A DNA stretch of 64,000 bases, from assembly GCF_000171615.1 (NCBI RefSeq), contig NZ_ABFU01000064.1, positions 1-64,000 of the forward strand, read 5' to 3'. Positions 1-10,400 of the stretch are shown here, piece after piece. This DNA is from Bacillus coahuilensis m4-4. GTDB taxonomy: Bacteria; Bacillota; Bacilli; Bacillales; Bacillaceae_K. Both the position numbers and the translations under genes were made by a program. The stretch's first letter is position 1. Each line of letters starts with the position of its first letter. A model generated the notes under the pieces. It did not search any database. It was not told where the DNA came from and was given only the letters and a program-made list of their open reading frames with translations.

Positions 1-93
1 TCCCGCCTTATGATTAAAACCTAATCCATCATTAAATAAAGGTAAAGAACACACATTTTCCAAGGAGTTAAATATGTTTAGATAGCCAAATAA

Positions 94-318
94 TTAACAT
101 TGAGCGACCGTAGCAGTCGAGCCCCTTGCTAAATCCAACGTGGTCAAAACATTTAAAGCCAAATCAATTAAGGGTGTTAAGGCTAAAAAGATTAATCCGA
201 GCGATTTCTTACCCAAAGAATACCGAATATAAAATCCGAGCAAAATGACAATCTAGAAACTAAATTCACAGGTAACAATGAACCAGGCAATCGTATTCAA
301 ATAATCACCCATCTTCAT
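94..318 (-). pseudogene. decayed small membrane protein gene
   Basis: Read on the minus strand from an ATG at 318, a hydrophobic product can be followed (MKMGDYLNTIAWF, then LLGFYIRYSLGKKSLG and LALTPLIDLALNVL, then GSTATVAQ). An in-frame TAG at 253-255 interrupts it, and the reading frame ends at 94-96 before the further membrane segments such a protein would be expected to have. It looks like the first half of a multi-pass integral membrane protein. I do not know the family name with certainty. Because a substitution-type stop and a missing C-terminal half occur together, real decay is more likely here than in the homopolymer-shifted genes elsewhere in the window. Confidence 0.45.
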
Positions 319-395
319 AATATTACCATCCATTTAACTGGAAGAGGATTATTTTAGGGAGAGGCTCATCGTAAACATACTAAAAAATTATATTA

Positions 396-1013
396 CTACT
401 GATTTACTAATTTTTCATATTTTATATAAGAAATCGTAGCGGACAAGAAAAAGATCACAATGGCAATAGGGAAGAGCAACCAAGCGAAACCTCTGAAAAA
501 TGCGTATGGCGTTTCAAATAAAAATGCTCTCCAAAAATCAGCACCCTCCTTCTCCCACAATCCAGGTGTATAATACAATGACTTTGGCTGGAGCATTTCT
601 TGCAGATGAAGGACGTCTGCGCTCATTAACCCAATTAATAAAATAAAATATGTGAATAGTAAACTTGCGGACGTTTGCGCATACCTCTTATAGCGTTCAG
701 CCTTTGAATGAGAGTCGGAGAAAATATCCCCTGTTGCCTCGTTAGAAACACGCTGAAAATATTGGACTCCAGAACGTTTACTCCCTGCTATGTGCTTCCA
801 ACCAGAATCTTCAAAAAGGGCTATATAGTCTTCGAAATCTTCTCTATGCTTGAACGTTCGGTAATCGAGTTTCACAGTGGGATCTTTCTCTGTCGTGGCC
901 TTAAAGTGATAGAAGAATGATTTTTGATAGAGTACATTGCCTTCTTTTGCCTTTTCATTCAACCACTCTTCTTCTTTATCTAAATCCATAAAATAACGTA
1001 ACCGTTGCATCAT
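396..1013 (-). CDS. DUF2812 domain membrane protein
   Basis: About 205 residues. The N-terminal two thirds (FMDLDKEEEWLNEKAKEG ... FEDSGWKHIAG ... GVQYFQR) has the DUF2812 pattern, and two hydrophobic segments lie in the C-terminal third (around residues 115-140 and 175-200), so it is probably membrane anchored. The ATG at 1013 is chosen because AGGAG lies five bases upstream; a GTG at 1019 would abut the ribosome binding site. It starts 8 bases after the PadR gene, so the two form an operon. DUF2812 proteins are commonly co-transcribed with PadR regulators; the molecular function is unknown. It may be the target controlled by the PadR protein. Confidence 0.8.
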   Translation of the reverse strand: MMQRLRYFMDLDKEEEWLNEKAKEGNVLYQKSFFYHFKATTEKDPTVKLDYRTFKHREDFEDYIALFEDSGWKHIAGSKRSGVQYFQRVSNEATGDIFSDSHSKAERYKRYAQTSASLLFTYFILLIGLMSADVLHLQEMLQPKSLYYTPGLWEKEGADFWRAFLFETPYAFFRGFAWLLFPIAIVIFFLSATISYIKYEKLVNQ

Positions 1014-1021
1014 GATCACTC

Positions 1022-1336
1022 CTATTGTTTTAATGCGTTCTCTGCCAATAAAACCATGTGTGACATTCTTTGTTGATCTGCTTTTAAAACCTCTAAACCT
1101 AAATGGGTAATAACATACACCTTTCTTCTCTTGTCTCCTGATTCAACCGGCTCGATGAACCCTAACTTTACTAAATTCTCAATAGCACCATAAAGCGTGC
1201 CAGCTGCCATCCGTACGCTGCCTTCGCTTAACTCTTCTACTTTCTGAAGAATAAGATAGCCATGACTTGGTTCAAGTAGGGACAATAAAACGTAGAACAC
1301 CGTCTCGGTTAATGGTAAATGCTTAGTTCTTTTCAT
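1022..1336 (-). CDS. PadR family transcriptional regulator
   Basis: 104 residues, the usual length of short PadR proteins. A winged-helix domain fills residues 8-90, with the typical GYLILQKVEELSEGSVRMAAGTLYGAIENLVKLGFIE-type recognition region and wing (residues about 27-63). A strong ribosome binding site (AAAGGAGA) precedes the ATG. It is the first gene of a two-gene operon with the DUF2812 protein. A perfect 10-bp inverted repeat lies directly upstream (1353-1391) and is the likely autoregulatory operator. PadR proteins respond to small, often aromatic or toxic, ligands; the ligand here cannot be told. Confidence 0.9.
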   Translation of the reverse strand: MKRTKHLPLTETVFYVLLSLLEPSHGYLILQKVEELSEGSVRMAAGTLYGAIENLVKLGFIEPVESGDKRRKVYVITHLGLEVLKADQQRMSHMVLLAENALKQ

Positions 1337-1352
1337 ATTAATCTCCTTTATA

Positions 1353-1391
1353 CAGTTGAACTATATAGTTGAAGTTTATACAGTTCAACTG
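1353..1391 (-). promoter_or_regulatory. probable PadR operator (10-bp inverted repeat)
   Basis: CAGTTGAACT at 1353-1362 is matched exactly by its reverse complement at 1382-1391, with an extra half-site AGTTGAA at 1368-1374 in between. It lies 17-55 bases upstream of the PadR start codon in the promoter area. That it is bound by the adjacent PadR protein is inference from position and symmetry. Confidence 0.6.
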
Positions 1392-1569
1392 AGTAAGTCA
1401 ATCCTAAATTAAGAAAAAAGTAGTAAAAAGAAAATAGGATTCCACAACGTGTGATCCAAAGAGTGAAATAGTATTATAAAATAATTTCTTAAAATTCTGT
1501 AAAAACCCAAGAACTTTCCTTATAATGGAGGTGGGAAGGTTTTTTCTTTTTTTTATTTTGCTACAAAAA

Positions 1570-1587
1570 TGAGCGAGCGTTCAGTCA
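1570..1587 (+). promoter_or_regulatory. FadR/TetR-like operator dyad
   Basis: TGAGCGAGCGTTCAGTCA is an imperfect dyad with half-sites TGAnYGA and TCAnTCA. It matches 11 of the 16 fixed positions of the B. subtilis FadR consensus TGAATGAnTAnTCATTCA as I remember it. It lies 50 bases upstream of the thiolase start. The TetR protein encoded in the same operon (6784-7440) is the natural candidate to bind it. Confidence 0.5.
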
Positions 1588-1596
1588 ACGTCATTT

Positions 1597-1612
1597 TTGA
1601 AAGCGTTTACGA
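1597..1612 (+). promoter_or_regulatory. catabolite-responsive element (cre)
   Basis: TTGAAAGCGTTTACGA matches the CcpA cre consensus WTGNAARCGNWWWCAW at all fixed positions except one (G for A near the 3' end). It lies just upstream of the thiolase gene. CcpA repression of acyl-CoA degradation during growth on glucose is known for the related mmg operon of B. subtilis. Confidence 0.6.
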
Positions 1613-1635
1613 ACAAAAGAGAGGGGAGAAACAGT

Positions 1636-2822
1636 ATGACAAAAACTGTGATTATTGCGGGGGCAAGAACTCCATTTGGGAAGCTTGGAGGAGCTCTTAG
1701 TAGCTTTACTGCATCCGAATTAGGGGTAAAGCAATTAGCGCAGCACTCGAAAGAGCAGGGGTTGCAAAAGATCAAATTGACGAAGTAATAATGGGGAATG
1801 TGTTACAAAGTGGTCAAGGCCAAATACCTTCTCGCCAAGCAGCAAGACATGCAGGTATTCCGTGGGAAGTAAAGACAGAAACCATTAATAAAGTATGTGC
1901 TTCGGGCATGCGAAGTATATCTCTAGGAGACCAGATCATTCGTGCTGGAGATGAGAGCATCATTGTAGCCGGTGGAATGGAGAGTATGTCAAATGCTCCG
2001 TATGCTATTCCGAAAGCAAGATGGGGTCTAAAGATGGGCGATCATCAAGTAAAGGATTTGATGCTTCACGATGGATTAATGTGTTGCTTTAACGATGTGC
2101 ACATGGGGACATACGGAAACAGAACAGCAACCAAATTTGAAATCACACGAGAAGAGCAGGATCGCTGGTCCTTCAGAAGCCATGAGCGTGCTGTCATCGC
2201 CATGGACAACGGAACATTTGCTGAGGAAATTGTTTCAGTCGAAGTGCCACAGCGAAGAGGCGAGCCGGTGGTCGTGGATCATGATGAAGCTCCTCGAAAA
2301 GATACGTCGTATGAAAAGCTATCAGCCCTTCGCCCAGTGTTCGATCACGATGGCACCATTACGGCAGGTAACGCACCTGGAGTGAACGACGGAGCGTGTG
2401 CCCTTGTTTTAATGAGTGATGAAAAGGCAGAAGAGTTAGGAAAGACACCGCTTGCGACCATTTTAGCTCATGCAGAGATTGGGGTGCCAGCAGAAGAGTT
2501 TCCAGAAACGCCTGGTTTAGTGATCAATAAACTTTTACAAAAAACAGGAAAGTCCTTAGACGACATTGACCTGTTTGAGATAAATGAAGCCTTTGCAGCT
2601 GTGGCGTTAACGAGCGGGAGAATTGCAGAGTTGGATCATGACAAAGTGAACGTGAACGGCGGAGCAGTAGCACTTGGTCATCCCATCGGAGCAAGTGGGG
2701 CGAGAATTGTCTTAACTCTCGCGCTAGAACTGAAGCGTCGAGGTGGAGGAATAGGAGTGGCAGCGATCTGTAGTGGTACCGGTCAAGGGGATGCCATTAT
2801 GATTGAGGTTCCAAAAGCGTAA
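1636..2822 (+). CDS. fadA: acetyl-CoA acetyltransferase (thiolase), frameshifted
   Basis: Thiolase II family; cleaves or condenses acetoacetyl-CoA and longer 3-ketoacyl-CoA. The start at 1636 ([13 protein letters not shown]) has AGGGGAG eight bases upstream. All catalytic parts are present: nucleophilic Cys near residue 88 (KVCASGM), the [14 protein letters not shown] His loop and the C-terminal CSGTGQG Cys. The frame breaks in the A-run at 1728-1730: one added A restores [12 protein letters not shown] and gives a normal protein of about 395 residues. First gene of the acyl-CoA degradation operon, 24 bases before the dehydrogenase. The break is probably a sequencing error. Acetoacetyl-CoA versus 3-ketoacyl-CoA preference cannot be told from sequence. 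Confidence 0.9.
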
Positions 2823-2846
2823 GAGAAAAGCAAAGGGGGAGAAGGT

Positions 2847-3699
2847 ATGGCAATCAAACGTGTAATGGTCATAGGAGCAGGACAAATGGGCTCGGGGATA
2901 GCCCAGGTTTGTGCTCGAGGGGGATATGACGTCGTTTTAAACGACGTTAAACAAGAGTTTGCGGAAAAAGGGTTAGCAAGTATTACAAAGAACATAGCGC
3001 GCTCAGTGGATAAAAGGAAAAATGACAGAGGAGGAGAAAGAAGGGGTTCTCTCCCGTCTCACGTTATCAACAAATCTTGAGGACGCGAAAAACGTAGATA
3101 TCGTCATTGAAGCAGCTGTAGAAAATATGACGATTAAAAAAGATATATTTTCAAAGCTTGATAGCATTGCGCCAGAGCACACGATTTTAGCGACCAACAC
3201 CTCTTCACTCCCCATCACGGAGATTGCGGCTGTGACAAAGCGTCCTGAAAAGGTAATTGGGATGCATTTTATGAATCCCGTGCCAGTGATGAAGCTAGTT
3301 GAGATTATTCGTGGATTAGCGACGGCAGATGAGGTGTATCAAGCCGTTGAAGATATGAGTAAGTCTCTTTCAAAAGTGCCAGTTGAAGTGAATGACTTCC
3401 CTGGGTTCGTGTCAAATCGTGTGCTTATGCCCATGATTAACGAGGCGATTTACACCTTATACGAAGGGGTGGCATCAAAAGAAGCGATTGATGACGTCAT
3501 GAAGCTTGGGATGAATCATCCGATGGGACCACTTACGCTTGCGGATTTTATTGGACTTGATACATGTCTCTATATTATGGAAACGCTGCATGAGGGCTTT
3601 GGTGACGATAAGTACCGCCCATGTCCTCTACTTAGAAAATATGTGAAGGCAGGCTGGTTGGGAAAGAAAACGGGCCGTGGTTTTTACGAATACAGCTAA
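2847..3699 (+). CDS. 3-hydroxybutyryl-CoA dehydrogenase, frameshifted
   Basis: NAD-dependent 3-hydroxyacyl-CoA dehydrogenase (hbd/mmgB type) that oxidises 3-hydroxyacyl-CoA to 3-ketoacyl-CoA, the substrate of the neighbouring thiolase. The N-terminus has the Rossmann motif [11 protein letters not shown]; the catalytic region [15 protein letters not shown] and the C-terminal dimerisation domain ([14 protein letters not shown] ... [11 protein letters not shown]) follow. The frame shifts in the A-run at 3012-3015; removing one A joins [14 protein letters not shown] and gives 283 residues, the normal length. A strong ribosome binding site (GGGGGAG) precedes the ATG. The shift is likely a sequencing artefact. 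Confidence 0.9.
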
Positions 3700-3712
3700 G
3701 GGGGATTAGGGG

Positions 3713-4849
3713 ATGAACTTTTTATTCACTGAAGAGCAAGAAATGGTCCGTAATATGGTGCGAGACTTCGCACGCGAAGAAGTAGCACCGTTTGTAGAAA
3801 GGATGGAAGCAGGAGAGTTTCCACGCCTTATTTTATCGAAAATGGCGGAGCTTGGCTTAATGGGAATGACCATTCCAGAAGAATACGGCGGGGCAGGAAT
3901 GGACTTCACGTCCTATATTATCGCAATTCACGAGCTATCAAAGGTCAGTGCAACCCTTGGTGTCGTCCTATCGGTTCATACATCGGTTGGCACCAACCCG
4001 ATCCTTTATTTCGGTTCAGAGGAGCAAAAGCAAAAGTACGTGACGAAGCTTGCGAGTGGACAGTACTTAGGGGCGTTCTGTTTAACGGAACCAAGCTCAG
4101 GATCTGACGCAGGAAGTCTACGAACTCGTGCCGTGCTAGAAGGAGATCAGTACCGACTGAATGGTAGTAAAATCTTTATCACTAACGGCGGAGAAGCTGA
4201 TACGTATGTGGTCTTTGCTTCAACGGACCCTGAAAAGGGAACACGCGGCATTTCAGCGTTTATCGTGGAAAAGGATACGCCTGGCCTTGTCATTGGGAAA
4301 GACGAAGAAAAAATGGGTCTTCACGGCTCTCGCACCGTTCAATTAACCTTTGAGGATATGTTGGTTCCAGCTTCCAATCTTTTAGGTGCGGAAGGGGAAG
4401 GGTTTAAAATAGCGATGGCAAACCTTGATGTAGGACGAATCGGAATCGCTGCCCAAGCTCTAGGGATAGCAGAAGCAGCATTTGATGAGGCGGTTGAGTA
4501 TGCGAAGGAGCGCGTTCAGTTTGGAAAGCCAATCGCTGCCCAACAAGGCCTAGCCTTCAAGTTAGCCGATATGGGAACTGCTATTGAAGCATCGAAGCTA
4601 CTAGTCTATCAAGGAGCAAACCTCCGTACAGAAGGGCGCCCATGTGGAAAAGAAGCCTCCATGGCGAAGCTGTTTGCGTCTAAAACAGCCGTTCATGTCA
4701 CAACAGAAGCCATCCAAGTATTCGGAGGCTATGGCTACACAGAAGACTATCCAGTAGAACGCTACTTCCGCGATGCGAAGGTAACCGAAATCTACGAAGG
4801 CACAAGCGAAATTCAACGCGTCGTATTAGGAAAGCATTTATTAAAATAG
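3713..4849 (+). CDS. acdA: acyl-CoA dehydrogenase
   Basis: 378-residue FAD-dependent acyl-CoA dehydrogenase catalysing the first, alpha-beta desaturating step of acyl-CoA oxidation. The three-domain pattern is complete: N-terminal helical domain, middle beta domain with [13 protein letters not shown] and [12 protein letters not shown], and C-terminal domain with [13 protein letters not shown] and [33 protein letters not shown], which includes the catalytic-base Glu in YEGT. The ribosome binding site is AGGGGGATTAGGGG. It sits 13 bases after the hydroxyacyl-CoA dehydrogenase and 20 before a paralogue, so both are co-transcribed. Similar operons in other Bacillus carry this pair; a short- or branched-chain preference is likely because IcmF is in the same operon. 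Confidence 0.93.
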   Translation: MNFLFTEEQEMVRNMVRDFAREEVAPFVERMEAGEFPRLILSKMAELGLMGMTIPEEYGGAGMDFTSYIIAIHELSKVSATLGVVLSVHTSVGTNPILYFGSEEQKQKYVTKLASGQYLGAFCLTEPSSGSDAGSLRTRAVLEGDQYRLNGSKIFITNGGEADTYVVFASTDPEKGTRGISAFIVEKDTPGLVIGKDEEKMGLHGSRTVQLTFEDMLVPASNLLGAEGEGFKIAMANLDVGRIGIAAQALGIAEAAFDEAVEYAKERVQFGKPIAAQQGLAFKLADMGTAIEASKLLVYQGANLRTEGRPCGKEASMAKLFASKTAVHVTTEAIQVFGGYGYTEDYPVERYFRDAKVTEIYEGTSEIQRVVLGKHLLK

Positions 4850-4869
4850 AGGAAAAAGAGGGATGGGAC

Positions 4870-6012
4870 ATGAATTTCAAATTAAGTGAAGAGCATGAAA
4901 TGATTCGTAAAATGGTCCGCGATTTTGCGGTCAACGAAGTAGCGCCAACCGCTGCAGAGCGAGATGAAGAAGAACGCTTCGACCGAGACATTTTCGATAA
5001 AATGGCAGAGTTAGGCTTAACAGGAATTCCGTGGCCAGAGGAGTACGGTGGAATTGGCAGCGACTACTTAGCCTACTGTATCGCAGTGGAGGAGCTATCA
5101 CGCGTGTGTGCCTCAACTGGGGTAACGCTATCTGCCCATACGTCACTTGCGGGCTGGCCAGTCTATAAATTTGGTACAGAAGAGCAAAAGCAAAAATACC
5201 TTCGTCCAATGGCACAAGGAGAGAAAATCGGTGCTTACGGGTTAACGGAGCCAGGCTCTGGTTCTGATGCAGGGGGAATGCGAACAACGGCTCGCCTCGA
5301 GGGAGATCATTATATTTTAAATGGAAGTAAAATCTTTATCACAAACGGTGGCATTGCAGACATCTATGTAGTATTTGCGTTAACAGATTCAGAAAAGAAA
5401 CAACGTGGTGGCACAACTGCTTTTATCGTAGAGAGCGGATTTGAAGGCTTCTCGGTTGGAAAGAAAGAGAAAAAACTAGGCATTCGTTCCTCTCCAACCA
5501 CGGAAATTATTTTTGAAGAGTGTAAAGTACCAAAAGAAAATATGCTAGGAAACCTTGGAGAAGGATTCAAAATCGCCATGATGACGCTAGACGGCGGACG
5601 AAACGGAATCGCTGCGCAAGCAGTGGGAATCGCCCAAGGTGCACTGGATGAAAGTATTCGCTATGCAAAAGAACGGGAACAATTCGGGAAGCCGATTGCG
5701 AGCCAGCAAGGCATTTCGTTTAAAATCGCCGATATGGCAACAAGCATCGAAGCGTCAAGACTATTAACCTATCAAGCAGCTTGGTTAGAATCTGAAGGAC
5801 TGCCATACGGCAAAGAGTCCGCGATGTCGAAGCTCATGGCAGGAGACACAGCCATGAACGTCACAACGGATGCCGTCCAAATCTTTGGTGGATATGGTTA
5901 CACAAAAGACTATCCAGTCGAACGCTTTATGCGTGATGCAAAGATTACTCAAATCTACGAAGGAACGCAGGAAATCCAACGTTTAGTTATTTCTAGGATG
6001 TTGACGAAGTAA
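4870..6012 (+). CDS. acyl-CoA dehydrogenase (second copy)
   Basis: 380 residues, full-length acyl-CoA dehydrogenase paralogous to the preceding gene. Motifs: [14 protein letters not shown] (FAD/substrate loop), [58 protein letters not shown] with the catalytic Glu. The ORF is intact with a weak GGATGGGAC ribosome binding site. After its stop codon there is no terminator but a 770-base gap filled by the largest repeat array in the window, then the TetR gene, so the array probably lies inside the transcript. Confidence 0.93.
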   Translation: MNFKLSEEHEMIRKMVRDFAVNEVAPTAAERDEEERFDRDIFDKMAELGLTGIPWPEEYGGIGSDYLAYCIAVEELSRVCASTGVTLSAHTSLAGWPVYKFGTEEQKQKYLRPMAQGEKIGAYGLTEPGSGSDAGGMRTTARLEGDHYILNGSKIFITNGGIADIYVVFALTDSEKKQRGGTTAFIVESGFEGFSVGKKEKKLGIRSSPTTEIIFEECKVPKENMLGNLGEGFKIAMMTLDGGRNGIAAQAVGIAQGALDESIRYAKEREQFGKPIASQQGISFKIADMATSIEASRLLTYQAAWLESEGLPYGKESAMSKLMAGDTAMNVTTDAVQIFGGYGYTKDYPVERFMRDAKITQIYEGTQEIQRLVISRMLTK

Positions 6013-6116
6013 GACTATTTGGTAGGGGTGGATTGGGAGGAAGTTAGGGTAATGGATGGAATGGATGGGGAGTTGGTGAGGGCGTGTTAAATAGCAGCCG
6101 CGGAAAAAGAGCGGGT

Positions 6117-6640
6117 GCACGCAAAAGGCTTAAACCTGCACGCAAGCGGCGGAAATCCGCACGCAAGTGGCAGAAAAGTGCACGCAAAGAGCCGTAGCCG
6201 CACGGAAAAAGAGCAGGTGCACGCAAAAGTCCGAAATCCGCACGCAAGCGGCGGAAAAGTGCACGCAAAAGGGTAAAAAGCGCACGCAAAGAGCTCGTAG
6301 CCGCACGGAAAAAGAGCAGGTGCACGCAAAAGTCCGAAATCCGCACGCAAGCGGGGAAAGTGCACGCAACGGGGTGAAAAGCGCACGCAAAGAGCCCGTA
6401 GCCGCACGGAAAAGGAGCAGGTGCACGCAAAAGTCCGAAATCCGCACGCAAGTGGCAGAAAAGTGCACGCAACGGGGTAAAAGCGCACGCAAAGAGCCCG
6501 TAGCCGCACGGAAAAAGAGCAGGTGCACGCAAAAGTCCGCAATCCGCACGCAAGTGGCAGAAAAGTGCACGCAACAGGGAGAAAAGCGCACGAAAAAAGC
6601 CCACAGCCGCACGGAAAAAGAGCAGACGCACGCAAAAAAG
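6117..6640 (+). repeat. 21-bp intergenic array A with 103-bp higher-order repeat
   Basis: 26 consecutive units, each starting with GCACG(C/G)AA, begin at 6117, 6138, 6159, 6180, 6200, 6219, 6240, 6261, 6282, 6303, 6322 and so on, giving steps of 21 bp with a 19-bp step at every fifth unit. Five unit types recur in fixed order (tails AAGTCCGAAATCC, GYGGCRGAAAAGT, -GGGTAAAAGC, AGAGCCCGTAGCC, and the short GCACGGAAAAAGAGCAGGT), forming a 103-bp higher-order repeat present about five times. The left flank (6013-6115) is G-rich; the right flank (6641-6730) is C-rich with few G. Six-frame translation stays open because 21 is a multiple of 3, but I regard those ORFs as spurious. Confidence 0.93.
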
Positions 6641-6783
6641 GACCAACTCACCAAAGCCATGCCACCCAACCCACCAAAAGCGCCAACCCGCCAAAAATCT
6701 CATCCAATCCTTCAACCTCCTCGCACCTTACGAACAAAGGGAATAGGAGAAAAACCAAATTCCACTTAGGGGAGTGGAAGTGT

Positions 6784-7440
6784 ATGAAAAGACCTGTTAA
6801 GGCATCAGTTAAAGATGAAAAATTAATTGAAATTAGGCGGAACCAGATCATTAGGGGAGCGGTGACGCTGTTTAAAGAAAAGGGGTTTCACCGAACGACA
6901 ACGCGGGAGATTGCAAAGGCTGCGGGGTTTAGTATTGGGACGCTTTATGAATATATCAGGACAAAGGAAGATGTCCTCTATTTAGTTTGTGACAATATTT
7001 ACGACGGAGTGAAGGAGAAGCTGTCCGAAATGGATGTGAACGGGGGAACCATTTCGCAGCTAAAGCAAGCAATAGCGTACTATTTTCATCTAATGGATGA
7101 GCTGCAGGAGGAGGTACTAGTTATGTACCAGGAAGCAAAGTCCTTATCGAAGGACGCCATCCCCTACGTGCTCCAAAAAGAAATGGAAATGGTCGACATG
7201 TTTCAGGTACTCCTTCGCAACTGCGTGAGATCGGGAGAAATTGAGCTTGATGAACAACAAATCTATGTAACAGCGAACGATATCTTCGTTCAAGGGCAGA
7301 TGTGGGCATTTAGACGTTGGGCCTTTCAGCGGCGGTACACCATAGAGGAGTATATTGAGCTTCAAACAGAGCTTGTTTGTCACGGTATTGAGTGTAAAAG
7401 GGGGAAGGTTAAGCATGGAAATCTATCAACCAAAGCATAG
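6784..7440 (+). CDS. TetR/AcrR family regulator (FadR-like)
   Basis: 218 residues. The N-terminal helix-turn-helix covers residues about 18-62 ([35 protein letters not shown]), typical of TetR proteins, followed by an all-helical ligand domain. The ATG at 6784 is chosen for the AGGGGAG site; the open frame extends upstream only because it runs into the repeat array, so longer N-termini are artefacts. Its last codons overlap the icmF start by 26 bases. Position inside an acyl-CoA degradation operon suggests it senses acyl-CoA and represses the operon through the dyad at 1570-1587. B. subtilis FadR is the closest functional parallel; ligand and orthology are inference. Confidence 0.88.
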   Translation: MKRPVKASVKDEKLIEIRRNQIIRGAVTLFKEKGFHRTTTREIAKAAGFSIGTLYEYIRTKEDVLYLVCDNIYDGVKEKLSEMDVNGGTISQLKQAIAYYFHLMDELQEEVLVMYQEAKSLSKDAIPYVLQKEMEMVDMFQVLLRNCVRSGEIELDEQQIYVTANDIFVQGQMWAFRRWAFQRRYTIEEYIELQTELVCHGIECKRGKVKHGNLSTKA

Positions 7441-10400
7441 TATTAGGTTTGTAACAGCAAGTAGTTTGTTTGATGGTCACGATGCGTCAATTAATATTAT
7501 GCGACGTATTTTACAAAGCAGCGGGGCGGAAGTGATTCATTTAGGTCACAATCGTTCTGTTGAAGAAGTAGTGAATGCGGCAATTCAAGAGGATGTTCAA
7601 GGGATAGCGATATCTTCGTACCAAGGTGGGCACGTTGAATACTTTAAATATATGTATGATCTCCTGCAGGAAAGAGGCGCTGGGCATATCCGAATTTACG
7701 GTGGAGGCGGCGGGGTGATTATCCCTCGTGAGATAAAAGAGCTTCATGAGTACGGAATTGCGCGCATATTCTCACCTGAAGACGGGAGAACACAGGGCTT
7801 ACAGGGCATGATCAATCGAATGCTGAAGGAATGTGATTTCCTGACAGTAGGGGGAGAGATTGCCGAGCAGGTAAACGACGTTTCTCCAAACAATGTGAAT
7901 GCTGTTAGTAAGCTGATTACCCTTGCAGAGCTTCATGTAAGGGAGGCTACTGACGTGGCGGCAACGGCCGAGAGCATTCTGACATCTGTGAAGAAACAAG
8001 AGAAGGATGTTCCAGTTCTTGGGATCACGGGTACAGGAGGTGCAGGTAAAAGCTCGTTAACCGACGAGTTAATCCGACGCTTTTTACATGAAGTGCCTGA
8101 AAAGCGAGTGGCCATACTATCCATTGACCCGACAAAGCAGAAGACCGGGGGTGCCCTACTTGGAGACCGAATTCGGATGAATGCCATCTTCCATTCTCGT
8201 GTGTATATGCGAAGCTTGGCCACTCGTGGCTCGAAGTCAGAGTTATCTCTTGCGATTCGTGATGCTGTGAGTATCGTAAAAGCAGCCGGATTCGATTGGA
8301 TTATTGTTGAAACAAGCGGGATTGGGCAAGGCGACGCGGAAATCACGGAGATTGCGGACCTCTCAATGTACGTGATGACGAGTGAATTCGGGGCACCGAG
8401 TCAGCTAGAAAAGATTGATATGATTGACTTTGCAGATTTTATTGTGATCAATAAATTTGACCGGAAAGGGTCAGAAGACGCGAGAAGTCAGGTACAGAAG
8501 CAATATCAGCGCAGTCGTATGCTGTTTGATCAGGAGCTTTCTGAGATGCCTGTCTACGGAACCATCGCGAGTCAGTTTAATGATCCGGGGACGAACGCCT
8601 TGTTCGCAGCCATTACAGAGAAGATGAATGAGCGTTTTCGTTCAGGATGGACGACTGCGTTTAGTAAACACGAAGTAGTGGAGAAACAGAATGTGATCAT
8701 TCCGCCCAATCGTCGCTACTATCTGCGAGATATTTCAGAAGCGGTAAGAGGGTATCACCGTAAGGTAGCCGAGCAAGAGAAGGTAGCGCGACAACTCTTC
8801 CAGCTGCAGGGTACCGAAGACCTTTTACAAGAAGTCCCTGAATCTTTCAACCGTGTAAAAGAAAGCGTGCAAGAATCCTTGAATGCTGAAAGTAAAGAGA
8901 TCCTTTCCAAATGGGAAGAGACAAAGAGATTATATGAACAGGATCAGTTCGTTACCAACATTCGAGGGAAAGAAATCGTCACCGAGTTAGAGACAAAAAG
9001 TTTATCTGGGCTTTCTATTCCGAAGGTTGTGCTACCGAAATACAAGGACTACGGTGAAATTATAAAATGGGTGTATAAAGAAAACGTACCAGGTGCCTTT
9101 CCTTATACAGCAGGTGTGTTTCCATTTAAACGAAAAGGGGAGGATCCGAAGCGTCAGTTCGCAGGTGAAGGGACTCCAGAGAGAACGAACCGCCGCTTCC
9201 ATTACTTATCAAAGGATGACGATGCAAAGCGACTGAGTACGGCATTTGATTCCGTGACTCTTTACGGAGAAGATCCAGCACACCGTCCCGACATCTACGG
9301 AAAAGTCGGAGAGAGCGGTGTGAGCATTTGTACTCTTCAGGATATGAAAAAGCTTTATGATGGCTTTGACTTATGTGCACCGTCAACGTCAGTATCCATG
9401 ACGATTAATGGACCTGCACCGATTATTCTTGCGATGTTTATGAACACGGCAATTGACCAGCAAGTGAAAAAGCGTGAAGAAGAAGTCGGCCGACCGTTAA
9501 CGCTTGAAGAGTTTATGGAAACGAAGGAAGCCACGCTAAAGGTTGTTCGAGGAACCGTTCAAGCAGACATTTTAAAAGAAGACCAAGGACAGAACACGTG
9601 TATATTCTCGACCGAATTTGCGCTTCGCATGATGGGAGATATTCAGCAATATTTTATCGACCACGAGGTGCGTAATTATTATTCTGTTTCGATCTCCGGC
9701 TACCATATTGCAGAAGCGGGTGCGAACCCAATATCTCAATTGGCGTTTACCCTTGCCAATGGATTTACGTATGTGGAGTATTATTTAAGTAGAGGAATGA
9801 ATATTGATAGTTTTGCGCCAAATCTATCCTTCTTCTTCTCCAATGGGCTAGATCCAGAGTATTCGGTTATAGGACGCGTGGCGCGAAGAATATGGGCGAT
9901 TGTGATGAAAGACAAATATGGTGCGAATGAAAGAAGTCAAAAATTGAAATACCATATCCAAACATCAGGTCGAAGTCTTCATGCACAAGAGATCGACTTT
10001 AATGATATTCGTACCACTCTACAAGCACTTATGGCTCTTCATGATAACTGCAATTCTCTCCACACGAATGCGTATGATGAGGCCATTACAACACCAACAG
10101 AGGAATCCGTTCGACGAGCTATGGCCATTCAAATGATTATCTCAAAGGAACATGGCTTAACGAAGAATGAAAACCCTCTTCAAGGCTCGTTTATAATTGA
10201 AGAACTAACGGATTTAGTAGAGGAAGCTGTACTACAAGAATTTGAAAGAATTAATGACCGCGGCGGAGTACTCGGCGCGATGGAAACGCAGTATCAGCGA
10301 GGGAAGATTCAAGAAGAATCCATGCATTATGAGATGAAGAAGCACTCAGGTGAACTACCGATTATTGGGGTGAATACGTATCTAAATCCAAACCCTCCTT

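Noticed and set aside
708-920. Plus-strand frame inside the DUF2812 gene
   Set aside because: Shadow of the real gene on the opposite strand.
6117-6640. CRISPR array
   Set aside because: Units are 19-21 bp in total and include both conserved core and recurring tails; there are no unique spacers of 30 bp or more and no cas genes nearby.
6044-6715. Open frames of 180-220 codons on both strands in array A
   Set aside because: They exist because the repeat length is a multiple of three; composition (Cys/Arg/Thr runs) is unlike a protein and there is no ribosome binding site.
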